Assembly (NCBI GenBank): GCA_949825065.1 | Contig: OX463854.1 | Location: 14,235,112 to 14,299,111, forward strand | From: Odontocerum albicorne | Lineage: Eukaryota > Arthropoda > Insecta > Trichoptera > Odontoceridae | Length of the DNA: 64,000 nucleotides | Direction: 5' to 3' | In this document: in pieces, positions 1 to 9,995 of the stretch | How the letters are laid out: each line of letters begins with the position of its first letter | Position numbering within the stretch: position 1 is the stretch's first letter | Notes under the pieces: model-generated | Database searches by the model: none | What the model was told of the DNA's origin: nothing | The model's input: the letters and a program-made list of their open reading frames with translations, nothing else | Position numbers and translations under genes: made by a program

Positions 1-370
1 TAGTTGTTTTTCCCCTTTACCATTAGCATAATTAATTTTAATCTAGGATGATGTTTATTGGTTAGCGTTCTTTTCAGCCAAGTTGCTTTTTTAATTTTGT
101 TTCTTCCAATTTCTTGACTATTGTCACTTCATATTATTTTAACCTGAATTTTCTTCCAATGTGATAACACTGTTTAGTCTGCTTGAATTTTCTTTTTTTT
201 TATTGCTAGATATTTGTTCCATTCCAGTTTAACAACATCATCAATAAAGACACAGGTCTGATATAAAATATGTTAAATTATGTCGTATTTTGAAATGATA
301 TTTTTTAATAGCTGAACTAAAATAATCAGAGCTTTATAACGCTGTTAAGTCGACGGCCGTAGTCAAACGT
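1..370. other. AT-rich non-coding stretch
   Basis: Long A and T runs with no sustained reading frame and no repeat that I recognise. Probably intergenic or intronic. Confidence 0.5.
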
Positions 371-450
371 TTAGCAATCATGCTAAGCTAGCAAGTGCTC
401 CTGGTTTTAGTTAGCAATCATGCTAAGCTAGCAATCGCTACTGGTTTCAT
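371..450. repeat. 40-bp tandem duplication (2 copies)
   Basis: The segment starting TTAGCAATCATGCTAAGCTA at 371 recurs at 411, 40 bp later, with a few differences toward its 3' end. The core holds the near-palindrome GCTAAGCTAGC. There is no coding sense. It is a simple local duplication. Confidence 0.8.
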
Positions 451-830
451 TCCTGGTAGATTCACTTTTGAACTGATTCAACCCATAAAATTGTGTTTTT
501 TATAGCTTATGTTTTAGATAACCAGATGGCACTTATGTTAGTGAAATTGGTACCCTTCAATGAGCCTTATTTTTTATTAATCAAGGAATGCTTTTGAGAT
601 GATCGTTATCTCTATTTATTTTAACAGTCAAATAACCTTTTACATACAAATAAATAATAATTTAAAAAACAACATTGATACGAGCAGTAACTTGTACAAA
701 AGCAGTGTTTCACAATAGAAAAAAAACTGTGTAGGACGAACAAAATACGTAATTTATTCAATTTAACATCGCAAACTCACATAATTTATTCAGTTCGTCA
801 CGAACAACTTTTTCTCTTTACTGTTTTAAG
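451..830. other. AT-rich non-coding stretch
   Basis: No coding region or structured repeat was recognised here. Confidence 0.45.
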
Positions 831-1145
831 TAGATAAAGAATTAGTAAAATTCATACAATTTCCATACTCAATACCTTATCAATAACAAAGTGTTGTATT
901 ATTATGAAGGAGTTAGTACAAATTGTTTTAACTATGTCGTTTTGGAATAAACATTTTTTTTCGGGTGGATACGAAGAACGTCATGCCTTTTAAATACGAG
1001 ATAGATAAAGTATTAGTTAAATCCATACTCATTACCCAATCAATACCATAGTGTAAAATTAATATGAAGGAGTTAGTACATATAGTTATAACTACGGTTT
1101 GCAATAAAAAAATATCGGATGAGTCTACAATGAACGTCTTGCCAG
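831..1145. repeat. Diverged tandem duplication, 171-bp period
   Basis: Two copies begin with TAGATAAAG at 831 and 1002. Both contain the block ATATGAAGGAGTTAGTACA or a close variant and end near GAACGTC.TGCC. Many substitutions and small indels separate them, so the duplication is old. The 73-residue minus-strand frame across this region is an effect of the duplication and not a gene. Confidence 0.75.
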
Positions 1146-1985
1146 ACAAACGGAGTTAATCCGAACTACTAAAATTCAAGATTAATTACGGACTTTTAAA
1201 AAACTCTGAATTATAGTCGTGTACGTATATATAAATCTGAATATGTTTTTCAATAAAACTAAGATAATTCCATCAAAGTGAAAATTACACATAAAATATA
1301 TTTTTATTTTGTTTCAAATATAATTGAAATATAAAAGTTTGGTTCAACGCTTAAAAAAATATCCTCACGGAAATAACACTTGTGTAGAAATAAAGACGTA
1401 AAATTCCTTTTGTGCAAACAAACGTGATGCGCTCACATCAAATAATTTTAAAAAAACAACCAAATAAATACCGAATCAAACCTTTAACCTACATAACGAA
1501 AAAGAGCAATATTTGCAAAACGCAAAAAAAGCAAATACGAGAATTCCCACACAAAACAGAACATAAATTGTTTTTCAAAGAAAAATACTGAACACGCGTA
1601 ATATATTGTGGCTTTAAATCTTTTCGAAAATCTTTGGTCTATTTCAATATAAAATAAAATTGAAATAAAAACACAATTCAACCTTCGTATATGTATTCAA
1701 AGTACCTTAATCATCATGATTCAGTATGCGGAACCATTTTTCATTTCCACCACTATAGCCTCAAAATGCCGCCCTAACGTTTTGCAATCTCCATGTTCCT
1801 ACATTACACAATATCTCAAACTATCATACTCAAGAACCGTTTTGTTAAAGAACAATTTTCAAATATTTTTTAACTTTCAACAATGTGTTTTGTTTTACAA
1901 CAAATAATAAATACCATTTTAAGTATTTTTTTCTCTTTTAAACTTTCATTTTATTAAAACCATAACATTAAAAATGTAACTAACT
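1146..1985. other. AT-rich non-coding stretch
   Basis: Two frames of about 65 codons occur (1484-1681 minus, 1716-1907 plus), but both are low-complexity and resemble nothing known to me. Nothing else is seen. Confidence 0.45.
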
Positions 1986-2060
1986 ACCTGTGTGGCCTAG
2001 ATGAAAAAACATAAGTCTTCCATCTGATGGTTTCGTGTTTGTTTCTCAATACTATAAAAA
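1986..2060 (+). mobile_element. SINE head fragment (tRNA-derived)
   Basis: GTGGCCTAG followed by a decayed second half resembles the tRNA-like head seen in about a dozen copies in this window. The B box is poorly preserved (TTTCGTGTTTGTTTCTC). No 3' tail follows. Old, truncated copy. Confidence 0.45.
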
Positions 2061-2275
2061 AAAAGATACGTCAGTCTAGTTAAAGAGTTCGTAAGGTAAA
2101 AACATTTGTGGCCTTTCCACGTGCGAAAGTATTTTCAATATGTACAATGATGAACTGTCAGTTACTTGCCTGCTTCAGTGATTCTTAACTTGAAGGCTCA
2201 ATTACTGAGGCTGATAATAATATTGTCTAAACAAATCTCGTAATGTACCTATAAACAAATCTCATATTTGAAAAC

Positions 2276-2475
2276 TTCCATGACCTAGTTGGCAAGACGT
2301 CTGTCTTCTTATCCGAAGGTTGCGGGCTTTAATCTCTCTGGAACCCAGATTTAAAGAAAAAAAAATGTTTTCAGACTGGGTGTCTCATAAGGCCACATTA
2401 ACATATTTTTACTTGATAAAAAGAGATTGCTACATGGCAATAACCATACAAGGTTGTACTGTATACAGAGAAAGT
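2276..2475 (+). mobile_element. Full-length tRNA-derived SINE
   Basis: The order is tRNA-like head (A-box region GACCTAGTTGGCAAGACG, then GGTTGCGGGCTTTAATC in the B-box position), an A-rich middle, a body with CAGACTGG, and the family 3' tail ending TTGTACTGTATACAG. This head, body and tail order is repeated in many other copies here, mostly on the minus strand. The B box is degenerate, so it is probably no longer transcribed. Confidence 0.75.
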
Positions 2476-2532
2476 GTAATACATGATCCACTTAGACGGT
2501 GCTATAGCTGTTGAACGTTATTTGTTTAATAT

Positions 2533-2605
2533 TAGTGGGTTCAAGTCCAGAGTTAGATTCTCTCTAAATGGAAAGTTTGATCTCTAAAGGATGATAAAAT
2601 TGTCC
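2533..2605 (+). repeat. Small B-box-bearing repeat, family 3
   Basis: TATTAGTGGGTTCAAGTCC is shared with 8247-8330 (plus) and 30925-30995 (minus). All three continue into a GAGAGT/ACTCTC-type segment and end near AAATTGTCC. The GGGTTCAAGTCC block looks like a tRNA B box, so this is a possible second tRNA-derived SINE family. It directly follows the SINE at 2276-2475. Confidence 0.5.
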
Positions 2606-3669
2606 TTCTTTCTTCTTCTTTGAGTGGTCCTATACGAATAAATACTGTATTAAAAAAATCAAACTTTCCTGAGATGAATACTTGTTTCAGGAAAATTATG
2701 GGGGTTCTTTGTTTCATTATACTAAAAACACAAATAATTTTCTTGTTATTTTCAATAAACAAAACAGTGTTGTTATAACGAGTGTATCTCTAATAATGCT
2801 TATTGAAAACATATATATTTATTTATCAAATAGAAGCACAACCTTACTCGTTCAAACTATAGATAAAAAGAAAAATTCATGCAATTTAAACGCACACAAC
2901 ATCCATATAATTATAATCAATCCTACACGTCACTTAAGTCACTTTATTTCAGCATTCTTTCAGTCTCATACTCAAACTTCATTATTCAGCCATATCATGT
3001 TTAATCCATTAATTTTTTATTGAGTCTTTTTTTTTATTTCCAGTACAATATTAAATGAACACATTTTGCATTTCAAATTTCTTATAAACTTCTCAAATCA
3101 TGTTTGTTTTTGACTACGTCTTTTTTCACTGCAAATATTATACGTAATCTACAGCATTCGCACCTTCTTTCTCTTATGTTTGATTACATTTTATAATTTA
3201 AAAATTTTACAATTAGATAAGCAATTATTTTACGCCAGCGTTCAGGAAAACAGTTACTTTAAGTCAGCGTCCTTATTGTGAGCGTGCGATTTAACCAATT
3301 TTGCTATATATTTTTTCGCTATACGTGTCACACTCTTATCACCAATATTCGAATGAACTTTATTATCTGGAATGTTCAATTGCATTCGATCATCTTAAAA
3401 TGTAATAAAAACAGGTTTGCGTTAAACAGATACAACATATTAACAATAAATCCAATAACTGGAGCGTCATCGATCTTATTATGATAAATAGCGTGATAAA
3501 TAAGATTTATTTTACCGTTAAGTATATTTTCCTTTCAATTGATGTTTATATTGTTGCCCATCATGCACTTTATAAACGGTGTTATAATTATGTTTTTTTT
3601 ATAAAAGAATAATTTAAATTTAAAAGAATATTTTCAAAATTGACTTCAGCGAAAAAGCTGTGTATAATT
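2606..3669. other. AT-rich non-coding stretch
   Basis: An open frame of 113 codons (2682-3023, plus) is rich in Ile, Asn, Ser and Thr, as expected of AT-rich DNA, and shows no recognisable domain. No repeats were found. Confidence 0.45.
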
Positions 3670-4095
3670 TTTTAGGAGAGATGATGAGGATGGTTTGTTG
3701 ATAAATAAAACTTGTTTAGATTGCAATGCGGAAAGAGAAATTTAATTGATAGACGTAGGTATTTATACTTTTCTTGAATGTGTGCGGGAGTGCGCGCACG
3801 ATATACCGCCGTCTCGTTTCTGCATTCACAATACGCTTCTTGACGTATGTAGGTATCATTCTGTTTTGGGAACTGGCGCGACAGATGTGTTGCCTTCTCG
3901 CTCCAACGTGGAATGCGCTCCACGCCTGATAGTGAGTTGAATGACCGGCGTGTGGACCTTGCACTTGTTTGTTCCAAGTTGTTAAGGTATGCAAAGGTCG
4001 TTTCGCCAGTCATTGACCGCGCATACGAACGCCACAGTTTTATCATTCTGTTGAAAAATGGTTCATACACGTATGCAGAGTGATAAGGCATTCCA
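3670..4095. other. GC-richer island with an open minus-strand frame; unassigned
   Basis: About 350 bp at 3750-4090 is clearly richer in G, C and CpG than its surroundings. A 139-codon minus-strand frame (4091-3672) and a 92-codon frame in another register are open; neither resembles a family known to me. Reading the minus strand, TATAAATA lies near 3760 at the island's edge, a possible core promoter. It could be a promoter, a first exon, or part of an unrecognised mobile element. I do not call a gene. Confidence 0.35.
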
Positions 4096-4462
4096 ATGTG
4101 TTATTCACAGTTCTAATTATTATTGCCGATTAATAAGTTCTCTTTCCTTTCACATTATCCAATGATACATATGTATGTAGTTTCAAAGCATAAAAAAACA
4201 ACTCTCTTTTCAGTATTTAATTTATAACTGATCCATAAATTATAATTTTGGAGTTGTTTTTTTTTTATTTACTACTTTTAAAATCTTATCACTAACAAAA
4301 ACGACTTAAAATGAAAAAAAACCTACATTAAACCATTTTTGGTTTATATGATATGTAAGTAACAAAAATCTTATTTCTTTTTATCTCAGAATTTTTTTTT
4401 ATGGAAATAAATTAATATTACTTTTTTAAAGCTCCAACTCCTTTGTATACAGTTTTAATAAA
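4096..4462. other. AT-rich non-coding stretch
   Basis: Nothing recognisable. Confidence 0.4.
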
Positions 4463-4612
4463 TGAATGGTTGAATCAAAATAGGCACTAAGTACAAAAAA
4501 AAAAAACAAAAAAAAACTAAATATGCAGTTTCATTAAATATGACATATAGAACGAAACTGCATAATTAGTTTTTTTTTTGGTACTTAGTGCCTATTTTAA
4601 TTCAACCATTCA
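4463..4612. mobile_element. 150-bp palindromic MITE-like hairpin
   Basis: A 32-bp outer arm (4463-4494) is matched by its reverse complement at 4581-4612 with one mismatch. The arm contains TAGGCACTAAGTAC. Inside lie complementary A and T runs and a second inverted pair (ATGCAGTTTC and GAAACTGCAT). The whole element folds into one long hairpin, which suits a foldback MITE. No clear target duplication was found. Confidence 0.7.
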
Positions 4613-6103
4613 AATATTTAAGAGATGTTTCAAACTTCTTCAAATAATTCGAAAAGTAATTCACACTAAAGAAAATACCAAAGAAGTAATAAAAAATAAT
4701 CTTCAAACAACCCTTTATTCAACTCTTCCTGGTTCTTGTTTTGTTCCATGTTATATCAACATATTATCTCAAAATATATTTTTAAATCTAAGCATAAGGA
4801 CATTCAACTTTGTTTACGGAAAAAAAATACTTATCTGTGTATAGTTTATATAAAATTAATAGCCCCAGGGCTTCTTATATCAATGAATAACCCCAAGGCA
4901 TAATATTTATATAAACACGATATAATTTTAAAGCCTACAAAGATATTTCTATTGCGTCACGTAATACGCCGTGGGAAGGGGTATTATTTCTAATAGAGGG
5001 TAAAAGTTACCGGAAGCAGCTAACAACATTACTGAATGCTGAACGAGATGAATGAGAGTCAAAATAAAACAAATTGAAGAAGACTTGGAAGCCTTAATCC
5101 GACAAATATTTGAATGATAGTTAAAAGAGATTGTATTTTGGTTTAAATTTATAAAAGTTTAAATAATAGCTAAATTATATGAAAAAATGTATACTGAAAT
5201 CACACATATATATTAAAACTTTAAAAAAGTAAAATAATTTAAAAGTAAAGCTATCAAACGGACTTGGCTTATCTAATAACATTTTCCCAGTCGAGATTAA
5301 CCCCCATCAATAAGAGGGTGAACCCAGCCAAGACAGACCAAGATGTCAAATATGTTTGAACATATAGCTTTTTACATATAAATTGTAATACAAATAAATT
5401 TAAATAACAAAAGATATGCAGTTCATCCAACAATGAACTCCATGTATATGTACAAAAATTGTTAAAAAAAAACATATGAACTCACATATGTTATTTATGC
5501 TATACACTTAACCTCCGATTCACTGCTAGCATCAAGAGGGGAATCAAATAAGAGTCTAAATGTATGATACATTGATTAAATTTCCATGTCAGGACTTATT
5601 TAAAAATGTTAAACCTTTATATTAATAATAAAAATATGTACCAGTATGTGTAAAAAGGTTTGCGATGCAACACAATTCATATAAAATAATACCACGTAAA
5701 AAAACACAGACTTAAGTACTTAGAAATAAAAAAATTATATACTGACAAAAGAAAATTAAAAAAAAATCAATGTAACATATGTTCATTTTAATTTTGTTTT
5801 GACAATTCGTTTATATGATAGTTTTATTGATACTCATAAAGTACGTAAATATAATATTATATATATATATCCTGAAATTTTACATATATTTTAGGCAATG
5901 GAAAAAATAAATATAGAGTGAAGTTCTCAAAAAGTTTAGGCTTATCTCATAGCTTCTTGTGACAAAAAAACCTTTATTGAATTGCTAATTGCATACACAT
6001 TGTTAACTTATAAAAACGATCGTGTATTGTTTATATAAGTAGCTTCAGAAGGGCTTTTTAACCAACATTTTTTTATACAATATTGCCTAAGAATGAAGAG
6101 AAT
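4613..6103. other. AT-rich non-coding stretch
   Basis: An 88-codon plus frame begins inside the hairpin (4578-4844), and a 68-codon minus frame lies at 5269-5475. Neither shows a known domain. No structured repeat was seen. Confidence 0.4.
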
Positions 6104-6330
6104 AGGCAATATCAAAACTACAAACATCGGATAGAGAATTCCTCAGAGTAATAGCAGGCAAGACGCTTCGGGGTCGAATGAAGATTTCTGAGATAAGACA
6201 GTATCTAAACTGAGAACCCTTAATTACGACTATAAGTCACAGTTTAGGTAATTTAGTAATGTCATTCGGAACCCATGAGTATGAGGACCATTAGGAAGAC
6301 AGATAAGTAAGTGGAGTTACTAGGTGAAGA
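6104..6330 (+). pseudogene. LINE reverse-transcriptase C-terminal fragment
   Basis: Conceptual translation gives a run like LRVIAGKTLRGRMKISEIRQ, followed after a few residues by EPLI. This fits the segment after the reverse-transcriptase domain of many non-LTR elements, where a R.IAG.TR.DRIRN..IR pattern precedes the WFGHV tail. Stop codons interrupt it and no start or upstream domains are present. It is a short, dead insertion remnant. Confidence 0.55.
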
Positions 6331-8246
6331 ACCTGTATCGATACTACATTACCTATATAATACGTTAATGTAAATATTTTGGTGTCGGGCAAACTTAAGT
6401 TTCGTTCAAATTTACTTTAGCTTAAAAAAAAGTATCGGTTTAAATTATGTTTCATAAAATTCTTTTCCCATTCTTCGGTTTAAAGAATAAGGACCATCAG
6501 CATTTTTGATAGCACTCTTAACCACAAGGATATCTATATTTCATGACCATAAATGGATGTTAGACATTTAACGACCTTTTAAACCATTAATATGCTTAAA
6601 ATATTTCCCTTAAGTGACAGTTGACCTTTTCAGAAAGTTTCGAAGCTCACTATCAGTTTTGATCTACTTTTTAATTAAAGTTAGTAATACAAAAACTAAA
6701 CGCCAAACTCAAATTATCACTAGAAAACGTGGCATAACATTATTCGCATTTTATTACAAATAAAATAAAATACGTATGCTTAAAAATATATTAAAATCCT
6801 CAATACAACTCAAGCAAGTTTTTTCATTCTTGAAAATTTTAAAAATTTGATATAAAGACTTTCACGACGTTTCTAAAATGTCAGCTTTCTCTCTTTCAAG
6901 GGTGCAAGTTTGATTCTTATTTTTTTCTTTGTTTGACCAGACTTTAATGTCCCAATTCAGGTTATTCCACCTCTACTAACCGCTGGTTTTTCATCGATCA
7001 TATCTCAATATGATTTGATGTGAGGTATCAAAACTGGAGCTAAGCTCTTCCCAAAATTACAATTTCCGTTGAATACACACACATCTCTCACGTACGAATC
7101 GTACATTGTTTTACACTGCCCAAAGATTTCTAAGATCGCACTCTCGGTATCGTTTTATTAGTTTATTTCACGATATTCGGCAATTTTTTCCCGATTGATA
7201 TGAAAAAAAATTCTGCCAGGTTGCAGTATTGACTTCGAAAATGTATTTGCCATAAGTATCCAAAACTAGTCCATCATAGTACAATATAATTTCTCTTTTT
7301 ATTTTTAATTTTATTTTGGCTGCTAAAATATAATTTTTATAAAAAACGTACTATTTATGAAAAAAAAACGAAATAAATTATTTAATTTTTTTTCAGTATT
7401 TTCAACAAACTGTCAGATTTAGATTCATGTCAATCATAAATCGAGGTAATACTGAATATTCAGGATAAAATAACTCTATTGGACCCTTTTAAAGCACTGC
7501 GTGCATTGATTCAGAATGCACGTATAAGGCATGAAAATAAAAAAAATCATTCAGGATTCAAGCAAGAATGAGAGGAAATTCGGGCGTCGCTGGTTATGGT
7601 GAACATGCCTTTGTGTCATTTTTTTTGTTACAATAATTTATCTTGTTTATTATGATCAGAAAGAAATATAAAAAGTCATCTTGGATTGAGTGAATATTGG
7701 ACCTTACGAACGAATGTCAAATTATACAATCGGGCGCTACTGTTGCTGATATGCATGATTTTTTTATATAGTAGTAGATATTATGTTTTTTTGCTATTTG
7801 CGTATTTCTGAAGCTGTGAATAATATTGAATGATGTTTTATAGTCTATTTCTTGATTGTTTTAATTCGGTAACAGTGTGTTTTTCTTCATTTTAACGCAT
7901 TTATTTTGATATTGCAAAAGTAATATTATTAAGGCGTAATATTTATTGAATTAATTATCTCTGGCAAACGTTTGTTTTCACTAGAAGTATTTCCATTAGA
8001 TTGATCTGTGTCTGCCTCAAAATATTACAGATGTGGGTGTATTATTTAATTTTAGAAAGCACTTGAAGACAACCCTTTTTGTGAAGTCTTATGAAAATTT
8101 GTTTATTGCTATTGTTGTTTTTTTTTTTCAAACATTGTATTCGTACCAACACATGTAATAACGAACCGCAAGTTCCGTGCCACCATTTTATTATGCTTTC
8201 AATCATTTTATTATTACAATTATTATTTTGCAATATTTTTAATATA
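6331..8246. other. AT-rich non-coding stretch
   Basis: No coding region or repeat was recognised. The longest frames are below 65 codons. Confidence 0.4.
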
Positions 8247-8330
8247 CCAATATTAGTGGGTTTGAATCCCTAGTAAAAACTCCTATGAGGAGAGTCTGCT
8301 CCCGAAACGAAGCTACACAAATTATCCTTT
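8247..8330 (+). repeat. Small B-box-bearing repeat, family 3
   Basis: TATTAGTGGGTTTGAATCCC, then GAGGAGAGTCTGCTC and an ending near ACAAATTATCC. It matches 2533-2605 and the reverse complement of 30925-30995. The B-box-like block GGGTTTGAATCC suggests a tRNA or SINE origin. Confidence 0.55.
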
Positions 8331-8823
8331 TTAATTTATATTATTTATTATACTCGTATCTGTATAACAAAGGTATTTTCTCAAATATTAATGTTTCTCA
8401 AGTGAGCATATCAACGTTGTTATTATTCAATGTCCAATGATTTACTAACGTTCATGATTTTTTCATCTTACATAATCCGGATGAAAAGAAACTTTTTAAA
8501 ATCAACATCAAAAGAGCTTTTTTCTGACATATTTCATAATCCCTACCATTCTACTTATAAAGCTTACTTGCGATACCCCATAATCTGCTATGAAACTGCA
8601 TTACGTAAGGCAGGGAGAAGCTTGGTGCAGTCGAGTGGTATATTTTGTGAAGGGTGCATAATTTTGAGGTTTATGTAATAACAGTTATGTACACCATCAA
8701 AGCAAATTTATTCTCGCTACGAATATTTTGTACATCCCGAGCAAATTTCCATTATTAATTTTAAGACATTTTGTCAATTTGTTTGATTTTTTTATTATTG
8801 TATTTTTTTTCTTTCGTCATTTA
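8331..8823. other. AT-rich non-coding stretch
   Basis: An 82-codon plus frame (8430-8678) has no known domain. Nothing else is seen. Confidence 0.4.
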
Positions 8824-9010
8824 CAGTATGACCTGACAGGTTTATTACCATGTGTTTATATATTCCAACCAATCAGAAAGGTGTTAATCAAGCCTTAAGG
8901 GAAAACCAGACTGGAAACATTAAAAAAAAGATAAGTCATAACGGAAATCGAACCCGAAACTCCTAGGTTCGAATACAGGCATCTTATCACCTAGGCCACA
9001 ATGGTGGTCA
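8824..9010 (-). mobile_element. Full-length tRNA-derived SINE
   Basis: Read on the minus strand: head GTGGCCTAGGTGATAAGATG, a good B box GGGTTCGATTTCC, body with CCAGTCTGG, then a tail with GGTTGG and GGTAATAAACCTGTCAGG. It is one of the better-preserved copies in this window. Confidence 0.8.
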
Positions 9011-9305
9011 TTATTTAAATAAACAAACGCTTGCTAGAAATTCCTTATATTAAAAAAAACTTAGGGAATTAATTATAACATAAATAGCTGTTTTGTTACG
9101 AAGAGTGTGAAAACATTTTTAAAAAATAGGGGTAACAATTGAAATCGAACTCGCAACTCCTAGTTTATAATACAGGCATCTTAGCACCTAGGCCACGGAA
9201 GTCGTCATTATATAAATACAAAAACGTTTACAAAAAAAAAAGGAAAATATTTTTAATTAAAATAAAAATTCTAGAGAATTGATTACAAATATCTGTTTTG
9301 TAACG
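8940..9305. repeat. Tandem duplication of a SINE head plus flank
   Basis: The segment holding the SINE head and about 100 bp beyond it (to the CTGTTTTGTTACG block near 9100) recurs about 200 bp later, ending with CTGTTTTGTAACG near 9305. Copy 2 includes a second SINE head at 9121-9210. Because unique flank is duplicated as well, this is genomic duplication and not a second insertion. Confidence 0.65.
9121..9210 (-). mobile_element. SINE head, duplicated copy
   Basis: The minus strand carries GTGGCCTAGGTGCTAAGATG and GAGTTCGATTTC, a tRNA-like head without body or tail. It lies inside the tandem duplication described at 8940-9305. Confidence 0.7.
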
Positions 9306-9754
9306 TACATCACTCCAAGAGTGCTCCAAGAATGAAGTTTTATCATGTACACAGTAGATACTGGAATTATCGGTTAGGAGTTAGCACTTGGAGAGATTTT
9401 CACTTCTTTATTAAACCTCCTGAAGGGCACGGCCTCTTAAAATCTTATTGTAATTTAATATCGCGCTTTACCATATAACATAATTATTGTCCGGAAACTA
9501 GGTTCTTTTTCTCAAGAAATATTTTTTAAGAAGAAATTTACGTTTCAATCTTCATTCCAAAAGTATTGAATGTATATTATTATGACAGGTAATAAATAGT
9601 TCAGTTTTTTTTTGCCCATTGTTTACCGAAATTGATAAAGCGTTTTTTGTCGTCAATTTGAAGATGGAACAAAATAAATTGTTATTTCGGTGATTGATGC
9701 TTTTTTGCTACTGAAAATAAAAATATGTAAAACAAACTAAAAATTAGATATGTA
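9306..9754. other. AT-rich non-coding stretch
   Basis: Nothing recognisable. Confidence 0.4.
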
Positions 9755-9995
9755 CAGTGTATGAAGACGATTCACTGAGCGATCGTGTATGTTGATGTGA
9801 TTTAAAAAATCCGCAATGGTGGTACAACACTCAAAGAAGATATCCACTCTGAAAGGTCGATTTCTCCCTCTGATAACCAAACAAAGACTTTAATCATAAT
9901 AAAAAACACCATAAAAGAGATTGCTAAGGTATTGAAAATGTCGCAAACCACTGTCCACGAGCATTTGATGCAATTTGTATTTAAATTTAGCGTAA
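9755..9995 (+). pseudogene. Mariner transposase N-terminal fragment
   Basis: A plus-strand frame reads EDIHSERSISPSDNQ, then TIKEIAKVLKMSQTTVHEHL. This matches the linker and second helix-turn-helix of mariner transposases, where an E(D)DPRSGRPS-type linker precedes (T)IREIAE.L.IS..TVH..L. Upstream, VYEDDSLSDR fits the first helix-turn-helix region, interrupted by a stop. No catalytic domain follows and no terminal repeats were found. Ancient, inactive fragment. An 85-codon minus-strand frame over the same bases is an artefact. Confidence 0.65.

Noticed and set aside
2682..3023. A 113-codon plus-strand gene
   Set aside because: Low-complexity composition with no known family; the length is within what chance allows in 64 kb of this composition.
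8824..9003. A functional tRNA gene, suggested by good A and B boxes on the minus strand
   Set aside because: The sequence recurs with the same body and tail at many sites and does not close a proper acceptor stem. It is a tRNA-derived SINE.
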